Shown here: positions 18,101 through 25,882 of the stretch, piece after piece | Position numbering within the stretch: the stretch's first letter is position 1 | How the letters are laid out: the number at the start of each line of letters is the position of its first letter | From: Velamenicoccus sp964471325 | GTDB taxonomy: Bacteria; Omnitrophota; Gorgyraeia; Velamenicoccales; Velamenicoccaceae | DNA length: 64,000 nucleotides | Assembly (NCBI GenBank): GCA_964471325.1 | Contig: CAYYFL010000006.1 | Location: forward strand, 51,885 to 115,884 | Reading direction: 5' to 3' | Notes under the pieces: generated by a model | What the model was told of the DNA's origin: nothing | The model's input: only the letters and a program-made list of their open reading frames with translations | Databases searched by the model: none | Made by a program: the position numbers and the translations under genes

Positions 18101-18298
18101 ATGACGACAATCACGACTCTTGTCGGTCTCCTGCCATTGGCTCTTTCGAGAGGCGAGGGTTCGGAGAGCTGGCAGCCTTTGGGTGTGACTATGGTTGGGG
18201 GGCTGTTGGTGTCTACGTTTATTACGATGCTTTTTGTCCCTACGCTGTATGCCGTTTTTGAGAATAGGCTCAAGAAGAATGGAGGGACGAAACCATGA
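15176..18298 (+). CDS. RND efflux pump, inner-membrane permease
   Basis: A 1040-residue RND transporter (AcrB/MdtBC-like). The N-terminal helix LMIFSAIIILAFYSLTRIGI, the porter segment YPGANPQDVEIKVTEPLENQ and the TM4 motif GMVVDNAIVIVDN are present. AcrB has Asp-Asp at the proton-relay site; here it is Asp-Asn, with GIVVNNAIVLISY in TM10. Twelve membrane segments and two large periplasmic loops are visible, and the length fits the family. A Met/Gly-rich loop (GQMAGAGRMSGQAAGS) in the second porter domain is notable. The proton-driven substrate could be a drug, lipid or metabolite. Coupled to the adaptor gene by a 4-base overlap. Confidence 0.94.
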   Translation: MSLPEFGVRKPVSNLMIFSAIIILAFYSLTRIGIDIMPEIEPPIISVIAAYPGANPQDVEIKVTEPLENQLATTPGLEKITSRSMEGASVISLKFKWGTNLDEASNDIRDRIEQAKRYLPDIPDEMDNPFLYKFNTANIPIVFFGITANQTYPELYDLIDNSVGDALRQLPGVGTVNLFGGLQRQVNVWIDRERLEGYGFSILDITNALDKENITQPVGNIKMGLTDYLLRLPGEFATPDEINSVILGKSGGKIVFLKDVARVEDGFKEVTMIVRINRNPGLLMQVQKQTGTNTVEVAERVKKKVVELEKTLPSDVHMQIIFDTSEDIINSVNSLTSSVWVAIVLVIFVVWFFLRQSTPSMIIALTIPFSLLITFIYLFLSGKTINTISLSSVAIASGMVVDNAIVIVDNIHRRLEKGNRPQEAAIFGANEMFLAIAASTMTTVVVFLPMLFISGVVGIMFGELAIIVIVTLLASLFTAVTFSPMLCAKWLRVSPPSQKKQGIFTKFYDFSEKIFTSWENFYAHALERCLRHRKFTLIGFSIVFACSLLLAPFVGNEFIPEEDSGDVRVTVELPIGTRVEESDKVAKRIEDIFVKEVPERRYLFVRSGQMAGAGRMSGQAAGSHVVSAGVKLVSKTERKRSVKEVGQTVRKEIAKIPGVLKVDITTGNPLGQLITGTGGKSIQVEIIGHSFGDTDAVANQLKNIMEKVPGAVDVSISRELKRPELVIKVDREKIGVLGIDMETIADSVKTYIEGSVATKYREKGETYDIYVRLEESNRRKIEDVENLAITSPYSGKQIRLGNIATISETVGPEEIERQNRERVVRVSCNTFNRSSGKVIEDIKKEIDKMVLPAGIYINFGGEAEEQTKAFRDLALLLALGIILVYMVMAAQFESLLDPFIIMFAVPFTFTGVILGLLATHSTLNVISFLGVVMLMGIVVNNAIVLISYINILRARGMSMEQAITRGGKERLRPVLMTTITTLVGLLPLALSRGEGSESWQPLGVTMVGGLLVSTFITMLFVPTLYAVFENRLKKNGGTKP

Positions 18299-18398
18299 AT
18301 CCCGCTAGACAAAGTTTTTGATGGGATGATATGAAGATTGAGCTACAGGAGTGCCAGAAAAAGGAAATTCCTGCGAAGAGAGAAAAGGTGGTGGAGAT

Positions 18399-18701
18399 AT
18401 GTCTAACGGGATGAAGATGGTCATGATCTGTTATAACGAAGCCATTGACGCCGAGGTGATGGAGGCTTTGCGTGCGTGTTCTTTAAAAAATTATACAAAG
18501 GTTATCGGTGTTTTCGGCAGCGGAGAGGCTTCAGGGATTCACCTGGGAAATGATATCTGGCCTGGGAGAAATAACATCCTTTATGTGGTTTGCGAAGATA
18601 AGGAAAGCGCGCGTCTCTTGGCCTGTGTCAAAGAATTGCGCAAGCAGATCAGAAAAGAGGGTGTCAAAGCATTCGTCCTTCCTCTGGAAGATCTTAGCTG
18701 A
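18399..18701 (+). CDS. PII-like transporter-associated protein (PG0541-like)
   Basis: A 100-residue protein with a ferredoxin-like, PII-related pattern: MKMVMICYNEAIDAEVMEAL, then YTKVIGVFGSGEASGIHLGN and NNILYVVCEDKESARLLACV. It resembles the small PG0541-type proteins encoded next to RND pumps. The ATG at 18399 has a GGTGGTGGAG ribosome-binding site; GTG 18351 is a weaker alternative. It follows the permease by 100 bases and may modulate or sense pump activity. The last codons lie inside a hairpin (18689-18714). Confidence 0.75.
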   Translation: MSNGMKMVMICYNEAIDAEVMEALRACSLKNYTKVIGVFGSGEASGIHLGNDIWPGRNNILYVVCEDKESARLLACVKELRKQIRKEGVKAFVLPLEDLS

Positions 18702-18714
18702 AATGCTAAGATCT
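18689..18714 (+). terminator. Hairpin overlapping the stop codon of the PII-like gene
   Basis: A perfect 10-bp stem (AGATCTTAGC / GCTAAGATCT) with loop TGAAAT contains the stop codon. It is followed by CCACTCTTGTTTTG, only moderately T-rich. It is probably the end of the efflux transcript. Confidence 0.5.
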
Positions 18715-19161
18715 CCACTCTTGTTTTGCAGGTGGCCGATTTCCGCGATCCCCGCGCACCAATGGAAAACCCATGGGCTTGTGCCCTTTGGGTGAGTCCG
18801 TAGCACCTTGATGACCCACGACTCGTAAGATATCTTTCCACGGGCTTGCCCACTCTGTGACATCCCGACGAAGCAATCGCCCGCATTTCCGCCCAAGGCG
18901 CCTGCCTTTGGCCCTGGCCTTGCCCGAAGGGCAGGCAGGGACCTGCCGATCTTTAGCGGCGGGCATCCTGCGGGTAAGCCCGGAGTCTTCTGCGATCGGG
19001 ATAAAATTCCTTTTACAAAAGTTTGTTTATTGAGTAAACTATTTTTGTGCGTTTTGCTTCTTCATTTAGTCCTTGTTTTTAAGGAAGTAAACTTTTTTGC
19101 AAGACGTTCGTCTAAACAGGCGCAAGGATTTTTGGGTGTTCGGGCGAAAAAAGGAGGGGGT
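18715..19161. other. 447-nt gene-free stretch with repeat-like GC-rich DNA
   Basis: No gene is supported. The segment is GC-rich and full of short inverted repeats (for example ACCCATGGGC with GCCCTTTGGGT near 18770). Positions 18883-18913 recur, inverted and with one mismatch, at 54040-54070. The final 20 bases carry the strong AAGGAGGGGG ribosome-binding site of the next gene. Confidence 0.6.
18883..18913 (+). repeat. Dispersed intergenic repeat, copy 1
   Basis: A 31-nt sequence beginning GCATTTCCGCCCAAGG matches the reverse complement of 54040-54070 with one mismatch. Similarity continues past it (TTGCCC) after a 6-bp CTGGCC duplication present only here. Confidence 0.75.
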
Positions 19162-20130
19162 ATGAGAAAAAGACTGATTTTGCTGTGCATGAGTGCAGGT
19201 GTCTTGTGTTTGACGGGTACCTTGGCTATGGCGCAGGAAGATGAAGAGACCTCTAACTCTGGGACGGATTGGAAGCAGGAAATCAGCTCTGATAAGCAGG
19301 GGATGCAAGAGCAGCGCGTGGAAATCAAAGAGAACGCCCAGGCTGCCAGGCAGGAAGAAAAAAACCTGCGGGATCAAATCCACCAGGCCATGCAGTCCGG
19401 CGATTATGAGACGGCCAAGCAGCTTCGTCAGCAGCTTCACGAAGTTCATCAGGGGAATATCCAGCAACGTCAGCAAGATATGGAAGGTTTGCAATCATCG
19501 CGCCAGGAATTGAATGAGGACATTAAGGGGGCGCGCGAGGAAAGAGGGGATCGGCCCCCAAGAAGAGGGCCCGTTGGGGAGCAACCGCCAAGCGGTCAGA
19601 TGTCTTCAGGAGAAGGGGCGCCAGGACCACAAGGACCGGAAGGGGGCTATAGGCATCGTCCTCCCAGAGAGTTTCGTGAGGGTCCCCGTGATTTGAGGGA
19701 AGACCGTAGGGACAGAAGAGAGGATGTTCGCGACCGGCGGGAAGACAGATGGGACAGGAGGGAAGATATTCGCGACCACAAGGAGGATGTCCGAGACCGC
19801 AGGGAGGACATTCGTGATCGCAAGGAAGATGCCTGGGATGCCAGGCACAATGCCCCTAAAGGCACGGAGGCTTGGAAGAGAGATAAGATGGAAGATATCC
19901 GCGACCGGCGGGAGGATGTAGCGGATCGTCGTGAAGACAAACGTGATCATAGAGAAGACAGGATTGATCGGCGCGAAGATAGGCGCGACAGGCATGAAGA
20001 CGTGCGCGACAGGAAAGAAGATGTTCGCGATAAGCGGCATCATTCCGGAGGCCCTGCAAAAAAGGGGAGTCCGAAATCCATGTCTGGTAAAAATGACAAA
20101 AATCCCAAGAAGTACAAACCGGTTGAATAG
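19162..20130 (+). CDS. Exported Arg/Asp/Glu heptad-repeat protein
   Basis: Starting at ATG 19162, with a strong AAGGAGGGGG ribosome-binding site, the 322-residue product has a signal peptide (LILLCMSAGVLCLTGTLAMA). Residues about 50-120 are helical and Gln/Glu/Arg-rich (coiled coil). A Pro/Gly linker follows. Residues about 177-293 are built from a seven-residue unit close to RDRREDV, repeated about 16 times with one interruption (ARHNAPKGTEAWKRD). The tail is Lys/Pro-rich. The unit gives alternating + and - charges on a helix, suggesting a single-alpha-helix rod or polyampholyte in the periplasm. No function is known. Confidence 0.8.
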   Translation: MRKRLILLCMSAGVLCLTGTLAMAQEDEETSNSGTDWKQEISSDKQGMQEQRVEIKENAQAARQEEKNLRDQIHQAMQSGDYETAKQLRQQLHEVHQGNIQQRQQDMEGLQSSRQELNEDIKGAREERGDRPPRRGPVGEQPPSGQMSSGEGAPGPQGPEGGYRHRPPREFREGPRDLREDRRDRREDVRDRREDRWDRREDIRDHKEDVRDRREDIRDRKEDAWDARHNAPKGTEAWKRDKMEDIRDRREDVADRREDKRDHREDRIDRREDRRDRHEDVRDRKEDVRDKRHHSGGPAKKGSPKSMSGKNDKNPKKYKPVE

Positions 20131-20170
20131 CCTAAGAAGCTGGACTAAAAACAAGATAATACTAGACAAG

Positions 20171-20210
20171 AAAAAGCCCCCTGAGGAATAAAATAAAGGG
20201 GGCTTTTTCT
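20171..20210 (+). terminator. Rho-independent terminator of the heptad-repeat gene
   Basis: AAAAAGCCCCCT and AGGGGGCTTTTT pair perfectly across a 14-nt AT-rich loop. The symmetric A and T tracts allow bidirectional function. Confidence 0.92.
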
Positions 20211-20221
20211 TACCGAAAGCA

Positions 20222-20250
20222 TTTACTTCTTGGTGACGATTTCGTATAAT
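20222..20250 (+). promoter_or_regulatory. Pilin gene promoter
   Basis: TTTACT at 20222-20227 and consensus TATAAT at 20245-20250 are 17 bp apart. The predicted transcription start (about 20257) practically coincides with the ATG at 20259, so the mRNA may be leaderless. Confidence 0.65.
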
Positions 20251-20258
20251 ATGTGCCT

Positions 20259-20693
20259 ATGGAGATGAGAAAAATTGACCATAGAGGGTTCACGTTGGTT
20301 GAGATCCTGATTGTTGTCGCCATCATTGTTACGGTGGCCGCCATCGCGATCCCTAATCTTGTCAGGGCCAGGATCAATGCCAATGAGGCGTCTGCTGTGG
20401 CTTCTTTGAAGACGTTGACGTCAGCGGCAGAGGCTTTTAGGATGGCCCAGATGCCGGCAAGATTTCCAGGGAATCTAAGCGAAATGAGCGGGACAGAGCC
20501 GCCTTTTATCGATGTGGTTCTTGCCAGCGGCAACAAGTCTGGTTACAGTTTTGCCTGGACAGGGGGCACGAATACCTATTCCGTCGTTGCCGCGCCCCAG
20601 ACCCTCAATGTAACGGGTGTCCGGGAGTTTTTCCTGGATCAATCCGGAGTTATCAGGGTCGGCAATACTTCTTCCGGAGTGCCTATCGAGTAG
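20259..20693 (+). CDS. Type IV pilin-like / type II pseudopilin prepilin
   Basis: The leader MEMRKIDHRG ends in the Gly before the prepilin cleavage site, followed by FTLVEILIVVAIIVTVAAIA with the conserved Glu at mature position 5. The following helix (IPNLVRARINANEASAVASL) is that of pilins and major pseudopilins, and the globular part carries the small beta-sheet typical of short DUF-type prepilins in this phylum. It would be cut and N-methylated by PilD and assembled into a pilus or secretion pseudopilus. GTG 20253, ATG 20259 and ATG 20265 are possible starts; no separate ribosome-binding site exists. No pilus assembly genes are adjacent. Confidence 0.9.
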   Translation: MEMRKIDHRGFTLVEILIVVAIIVTVAAIAIPNLVRARINANEASAVASLKTLTSAAEAFRMAQMPARFPGNLSEMSGTEPPFIDVVLASGNKSGYSFAWTGGTNTYSVVAAPQTLNVTGVREFFLDQSGVIRVGNTSSGVPIE

Positions 20694-20720
20694 TCTTGGA
20701 TAATCGAGATACCGGTTGGA

Positions 20721-20748
20721 AAACGGCCTTTTTAAGGCCGTTTTTTGT
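20721..20748 (+). terminator. Rho-independent terminator of the pilin gene
   Basis: AACGGCCTT and AAGGCCGTT form the stem with a 3-nt loop, followed by a run of six T residues. Confidence 0.92.
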
Positions 20749-21248
20749 TGCATTTTTTGTTTCTTTTATGGAACAAGAAAGCTATCAAATTCTTTCTTAA
20801 AGATTGCTTGAAGGAGGTAGAAATTGAAAAAATAAGCGATTTTTTGGAAGGTCGGTAGAGACCTAAAGAGATTATAATCTCTTGGTGTTTTTTGAGGGTT
20901 ATCTGCCCGGTTGCAATAATCTGGCTTGATTTTTTTCGTTTTGTCGATTTATATTTTGTCATTTTTATCTGTATATTTTTGGCTTAAAAATTTTGGATAA
21001 AAAGGGGATGTTTGTTTGGCAAAACCTCCAGCAAAAGCTCTAAAAAACATCTTTATTTTACCATAAAAACAAATATCTACAAGTTCCTATAATGTATATT
21101 ATGTTAACTTGAGCATATTTGAGAAATTGGCGTAGGCCCGAAGGATTATAATAGGTTATGAAAAATGGCATTCCAGACGTCATTTTAGAGGTTTGGTTTT
21201 ACCGGATCTTAATTCTCTTAAAATGCGTTTCAAAAGCCCTACTTTTTA
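20749..21248. other. 500-nt AT-rich stretch without a supported gene
   Basis: No ORF with family-like features. It is clearly more AT-rich than its surroundings. A 16-bp perfect palindrome AGAGATTATAATCTCT at 20867-20882, followed by GGTGTTTTTT, could be a terminator or binding site. It lies next to the decayed polymerase gene, so it may be decaying DNA. Confidence 0.5.
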
Positions 21249-22237
21249 TTACTCAGGGTGAATTCCGGATAAAACAGACGGCAAGACGGTCCAGTCGCCA
21301 TATCTGGCGTTGATTTTATTCTGGGCCGTGAGGAGGGCCTCCCTTCTTTTTTGTTCAGGCAGCAAGGGAGGAGTTTCATCAAAAATGAGGCCGGAGAGGG
21401 TGACGTCGAGGGCCCTGACAGGCCTAAAAATGCCCTTCTTTTGGCCAAAAATGGCCCTAGAACGCACGAATACTTCTCAGCCGTCTTGTTTTGTTTGAGA
21501 AGGTTTTTTGTCTTACAAAAGACTCGTTTCTGGAATTAAGCCATAGGCAGACGGCTCTTCCTCGACCCCTGCTTTTTCTGGCGCGCTGGGCGACCATTTC
21601 TGACAGCATTCTGAGCCATGAAAAGACAATATTCCGCCCATATATTTCTGCTGACAATGTGTAGGAATGACCGATGGATTTTGGAGATTCAGTTGTGTCG
21701 GTTGCATCTTTTCTGCAGACTGGATTTCCATCTGTCCGCAAGGATTGGTATAACCAGCACCCAACGGTCCGGCCGAAATTCGCAACCAGCATGTTTTCGG
21801 GCGTGGTTTTAAGCTGATCACAGGTTGCAATTCCAAGGCCGGCCAGATGGGTTCTCAAGGCCGAACCGATCCCGAAATTTTGTCTACAAAGACCCTGAAT
21901 CGGGGCGCCAAGATTGTCTTTATTGGTTAGAATCAGGCCGTCCGGATTCTTGATTTTTGTGCCCAGCTTGGCTAGGATCCAGGTGGGCGCGATACCGATA
22001 CCTATGAAACAGGTTGATCCAAAACCTCCCTTATGTATGCGTTTTTTTATGGTTTTTCCATGTTCCATGGACGGCCCGAAAATAGGCTCCAGACTGCGGA
22101 TGCCCAGATCGAATTCATCGATATTTACACGGTTCTATAAAGGGTGAGAATTTTGCAATAGATCGAATATTTTGTGAGAAACGTAGGCGTATCTGGAGGA
22201 ATCGTGATTCTTTGTGCTGGATGCTGTTGGGGCAGGC
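21249..22237 (-). pseudogene. dinB: Degraded Y-family DNA polymerase (DinB-like)
   Basis: Three minus-strand frames together spell a Y-family polymerase. From the 5' side: FSQNIRSIAKFSPFIEP (about 22125-22190), then after a frameshift with an in-frame TAG, NIDEFDLGIRSLEP (a degraded SIDE catalytic motif), IGIGIAPTWILAKL, the helix-hairpin-helix GIGSALRTHLAGLGI, and PKSIGHSYTL of the little-finger domain. Another frameshift near 21450 leads to PVRALDVTLSGLIFDE and RREALLTAQNKINARYGDW at the C-terminus. The first 50-60 residues of the palm domain, with the first catalytic Asp, are missing. At least two frameshifts and the truncation make an active polymerase impossible. Confidence 0.8.
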
Positions 22238-22335
22238 ACTTGAAGAACACCACACATTTGTGTGGATATCAAGGCAATTAATAATAAAGGAGAAGTTTGC
22301 GTTTATGCTCCTTCTCTCTTTTTTCAAAACGTCGC

Positions 22336-22794
22336 CTATTTGGCCGTATTCAACATAAAATTAATTACGCGGTTGCTGACGCCTTCCTTGATCAGCGTGC
22401 CGACTTCTTCGGCCGTGAGCTTGAAGACGGCGCGCGTTGTGGCGATCTTGTCAATGATGACGTCATCGTTGATCCCGGCTTTACTCAAAACGATGATGTC
22501 TGAAATCCCAAGTTTCTCCTGGCTTGAAAAGATCGCTTGTTTCGGCTGGACTTCGATTGTCTTGATGACGGTTTGCGTATAAACACGGCTGTACGGCCTG
22601 GGAGGCCAGTAATAATATCCGTGAGGATAGCGACCGTAGTTGGTGTAGAAAAGACGGTCTTTTCCATGTTTCCTGCCGTAGATAGGTCTGTCTGCGCTGG
22701 TGAAACCAAGATTGACGATATAGTCTGCCCTTGCCGCAGGAGCGCACGTGAAAAACACTGCCATGATGATCAGAATGCCCGCCCTTTTTCTCAT
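22336..22794 (-). CDS. Exported protein with ISDIIVLSKAGI-type C-terminal motif
   Basis: A 152-residue protein with a signal peptide (AGILIIMAVFFTCAPAARA), a Tyr/Pro-rich middle (YPHGYYYWPPRPYSRVY) and a C-terminal helical domain: LGISDIIVLSKAGINDDVII, then KIATTRAVFKLTAEEVGTLI and GVSNRVINFML. This last pattern is a recurring small domain in secreted proteins of Planctomycetes and related bacteria. The start at 22794 has an AGGAGAAG ribosome-binding site; an upstream in-frame ATG at 22842 lies within a repeat and is unlikely. Probably periplasmic. Function unknown. Confidence 0.75.
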   Translation of the reverse strand: MRKRAGILIIMAVFFTCAPAARADYIVNLGFTSADRPIYGRKHGKDRLFYTNYGRYPHGYYYWPPRPYSRVYTQTVIKTIEVQPKQAIFSSQEKLGISDIIVLSKAGINDDVIIDKIATTRAVFKLTAEEVGTLIKEGVSNRVINFMLNTAK

Positions 22795-22814
22795 AATTCT
22801 TCTCCTGTTATTTG

Positions 22815-22928
22815 CCCCATTAGAGAAAGCCGCCGCTTTCAAGCGATAGCCGCCTCCGATTGAAGTCGACGGTGGTCTAAAACCGCCGCCAGCGTAGACC
22901 GTTAGAGAACAGACTTCTCTGATGAGGC
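22815..22928. repeat. About 112-bp element with CCCGTTAGAA-type ends, copy 1
   Basis: Bounded by CCCCATTAGAGAA and, inverted, CCTCATCAGAGAA. It shares AAAGCCGCCGCTTTCAAGCG and AGACCGTTAGAGAAC exactly with 42454-42565 and is about 75% similar along its length by eye. It lies immediately upstream of the exported protein gene at 22794. Confidence 0.75.
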
Positions 22929-23129
22929 TTCCTTAACAACGATATTTTATATATTAGACGATTTCAGGGGCGGAAGGTTTACCTTTGCAGAAAATATTTT
23001 TTGGGTCATTTTGGCGTGGATGCCGACTGCTTAGGGCGCCGAGGGTACGTAATAAGATAGGCGTTTTCAGTCCGTATCTGCAAAAAAGGATGGCCAGAAA
23101 GGACAGGATGAAATATCAATCAGGAGCAG
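22929..23129. other. Intergenic stretch
   Basis: Together with the repeat just before it, this makes a 335-nt gap. No gene, promoter or terminator is convincing here. Confidence 0.4.
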
Positions 23130-23453
23130 TCAGATATCTGAAAGTTCCTTTTGGGTGCTCATCAATTGGAACCGGTCTTTTGTGTCCCAACGCGTCTGAT
23201 TGAGCTCTTTTTCTTTTTGATCCTGCAGGAGGGTTTCATGGAATTGGATGGTTTTTATTTTTTCGTTGTTCTTTTCCAGCAAGGACCTGTAACCCACTTC
23301 TTTTTGCTGGGCGTGGATGGGCGTGATGTCTTTTTGCGATTCTACGTATTTAATGGTCCCCGTAGAGGCTAGCCAGATCAGAAGAAAACCAAGGGATAGA
23401 AACGATACTACGCCTATGGAAATGAGTAACCAGTTTGGGAGCTTGCTTTCCAT
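23130..23453 (-). CDS. Small membrane-anchored coiled-coil protein
   Basis: A 107-residue protein with one N-terminal membrane helix (WLLISIGVVSFLSLGFLLIWLA would span residues 8-29) and then a charged, probably helical region (YRSLLEKNNEKIKTIQFHET, QDQKEKELNQTRWD). No family is recognised and the ribosome-binding site is weak. The topology suggests a single-pass protein with a coiled coil on one side of the inner membrane. Confidence 0.6.
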   Translation of the reverse strand: MESKLPNWLLISIGVVSFLSLGFLLIWLASTGTIKYVESQKDITPIHAQQKEVGYRSLLEKNNEKIKTIQFHETLLQDQKEKELNQTRWDTKDRFQLMSTQKELSDI

Positions 23454-23520
23454 TTTAGTGCTTTCTAGAGAGGTCTTTTACCTATTTTTTTTCAGAAGGC
23501 GGACAAGTTTGTAAGAAAAT

Positions 23521-24003
23521 CTAGGCAGCAATCTTATAGACCCTGTCGTGTTCGTGGACAGGGTGTGCTACTTTGATGCCGACAGCATCGCCTTTTTTAG
23601 CCTCTTTGACGTCGGCATGTTCGATCTGCATGGATTCCACCTTTTGCATGAAATCATCGTGCGCGCCTTTGATATGGATCGTCTCTCCGGCTTTGAGGGT
23701 ATCGTTCAGGGCGATGATGCCGACGGAGACCTTCCCGAAATAATGCGAGATGACGCCGATCTCTTTTTCTGCCATGGTTCCCCCCTTTTGCTCGCGTTTT
23801 TCTGCCTTGCCGCCACGAAGCTCTTCAAAGAAAAGGATGATGATTTTTCCCAGGAGCCAAATGGAGAAGATGACCAGGGCGAGGACAATGAGGATCCTTA
23901 AGAATAGAACGAGAAGCATCAAAAACGGAAAGAGGATGATGCCTGCACATAGCAGGAAACCGAGGACAAAAAGAAAAAGCAGGCCTATCAGGAAAGCTTT
24001 CAT
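23521..24003 (-). CDS. Membrane segment fused to an EF-Tu domain-II-like module
   Basis: A 160-residue protein. Residues 1-65 hold two or three membrane helices (FLIGLLFLFVLGFLLCAGII, LRILIVLALVIFSIWLLGKI). A charged linker (EELRGGKAEKREQKGG) leads to an 84-residue beta-barrel: KEIGVISHYFGKVSVGIIAL, LKAGETIHIKGAHDDFMQKV and ADVKEAKKGDAVGIKVAHPV are the pattern of translation-factor domain II, known elsewhere as a stand-alone small protein. ATG 24003 has AAGGAGGGACC. Inside the frame, ATG 23775 also has a strong site (AAAAGGGGGGAACC) and would release the soluble 84-residue module alone. Two products from one frame are likely. Confidence 0.75.
   Translation of the reverse strand: MKAFLIGLLFLFVLGFLLCAGIILFPFLMLLVLFLRILIVLALVIFSIWLLGKIIILFFEELRGGKAEKREQKGGTMAEKEIGVISHYFGKVSVGIIALNDTLKAGETIHIKGAHDDFMQKVESMQIEHADVKEAKKGDAVGIKVAHPVHEHDRVYKIAA
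23776..23789 (-). promoter_or_regulatory. Internal ribosome-binding site
   Basis: AAAAGGGGGGAACC directly precedes the in-frame ATG at 23775. It would start the stand-alone 84-residue domain-II-like protein within the larger membrane fusion gene. Confidence 0.6.
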
Positions 24004-24104
24004 GGTCCCTCCTTTTGAGGTGACGTTCCAGCTTTTACTATTTATCAGAAATGTCTCTTTGTCAAGGGGTGATCTTGGAGGATCGTCCGAAGGGCGGTGC
24101 GGGG

Positions 24105-25367
<1,263 letters not shown>

Positions 25368-25417
25368 TTTGGGAAATCTCCTTTGAGGAAAAAGCACGGC
25401 AGGACAGGATGTGAAGG

Positions 25418-25460
25418 AAAAGAAATAAAGCCCGGCATCACGCGGACGCCGGGCTTTAAG
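25418..25460 (-). terminator. Terminator of the cold-shock gene
   Basis: AAAGCCCGGC and GCCGGGCTTT form a perfect 10-bp stem with an 11-nt loop, followed on the minus strand by TTTATTTCTTTTCC. It lies 13 nt past the stop codon. Confidence 0.88.
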
Positions 25461-25472
25461 CGTGGTTAAAGA

Positions 25473-25673
25473 TTACAGCTTGACGACGTTAACCGCCTGC
25501 TCGCCCTTGGGGCCCTGTTCGATGTCGAACTCGACCTGCTGACCTTCATCCAAAGACTTGTAACCTTCGCCCTTGATCGCGGTGTGATGCACGAAAACAT
25601 CCTTGCCGTTCTCAGGGGTGATGAATCCGTAACCCTTCTGGTTACTGAACCACTTCACAACTCCTTTTGCCAT
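25473..25673 (-). CDS. Cold-shock domain protein (CspA family)
   Basis: A 66-residue CspA-type OB-fold protein. RNP1 KGYGFITPENG and RNP2 DVFVHHTAIKG are present, with the usual N-terminal KGVVKWFSNQ and C-terminal FDIEQGPKGEQAVNVVKL. It binds single-stranded RNA and acts as an RNA chaperone. A strong promoter (25848-25875) gives a leader of about 168 nt with two hairpins, one resembling an intrinsic terminator; a strong GGAGG site precedes the ATG. The long structured leader is what is known for cold-induced csp mRNAs. Confidence 0.96.
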   Translation of the reverse strand: MAKGVVKWFSNQKGYGFITPENGKDVFVHHTAIKGEGYKSLDEGQQVEFDIEQGPKGEQAVNVVKL

Positions 25674-25708
25674 AGCTTGTTACCTCCTTTTCTTAAAATT
25701 ATAGTAAA

Positions 25709-25760
25709 CCCCGTTAGAAATCCTGTTCACTTTTACCTGTTTGCGGGATCTCCAACGGGG
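25709..25760 (-). promoter_or_regulatory. Second hairpin in the cold-shock mRNA leader
   Basis: CCCCGTTAGAAATCC at one end and GGATCTCCAACGGGG at the other can pair with two mismatches, closing about 22 nt. It lies just upstream of the ribosome-binding site. Its ends also resemble the CCCGTTAGAAA ends of the dispersed 112-bp elements. Confidence 0.55.
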
Positions 25761-25774
25761 TAATAATGACACAG

Positions 25775-25811
25775 ATAAAAAACCGCAAGGTTAGATTTCT
25801 CCTCCTTGCGG
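25775..25811 (-). promoter_or_regulatory. Terminator-like hairpin in the cold-shock leader
   Basis: Read on the minus strand, CCGCAAGG and CCTTGCGG form an 8-bp stem with a 13-nt loop (AGGAGGAGAAATC-like), followed directly by six T residues. This is the layout of an intrinsic terminator about 30 nt into the transcript, so attenuation or antitermination is plausible. Confidence 0.65.
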
Positions 25812-25847
25812 CCTGAAGACTTCTAATCTTTGTTTACTACGGAATTT

Positions 25848-25875
25848 ATTATAGCAAGCTTTCCGTTTTTGTCAA
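25848..25875 (-). promoter_or_regulatory. Cold-shock gene promoter
   Basis: Perfect TTGACA (25870-25875) and TATAAT (25848-25853) on the minus strand with 16-bp spacing. Transcription should start near 25841. Confidence 0.88.
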
Positions 25876-25882
25876 ATAATAT

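Noticed and set aside
18780..18850. Possible tRNA or structured RNA in the GC-rich gap
   Set aside because: No cloverleaf, T-loop (GTTCGA) or acceptor stem could be built.
19606..20169. Minus-strand frames over the heptad-repeat gene
   Set aside because: The repetitive DNA keeps several frames open; only the plus frame has a signal peptide and ribosome-binding site.
20732..20962. 76-codon minus-strand frame in AT-rich DNA after the pilin terminator
   Set aside because: Lys/Ile/Ser-rich composition expected from AT-rich DNA, and it starts in DNA without a ribosome-binding site or neighbour.
22985..23203. 72-codon plus-strand frame near 23 kb
   Set aside because: Overlaps the end of the minus-strand coiled-coil gene; no motif and no ribosome-binding site.
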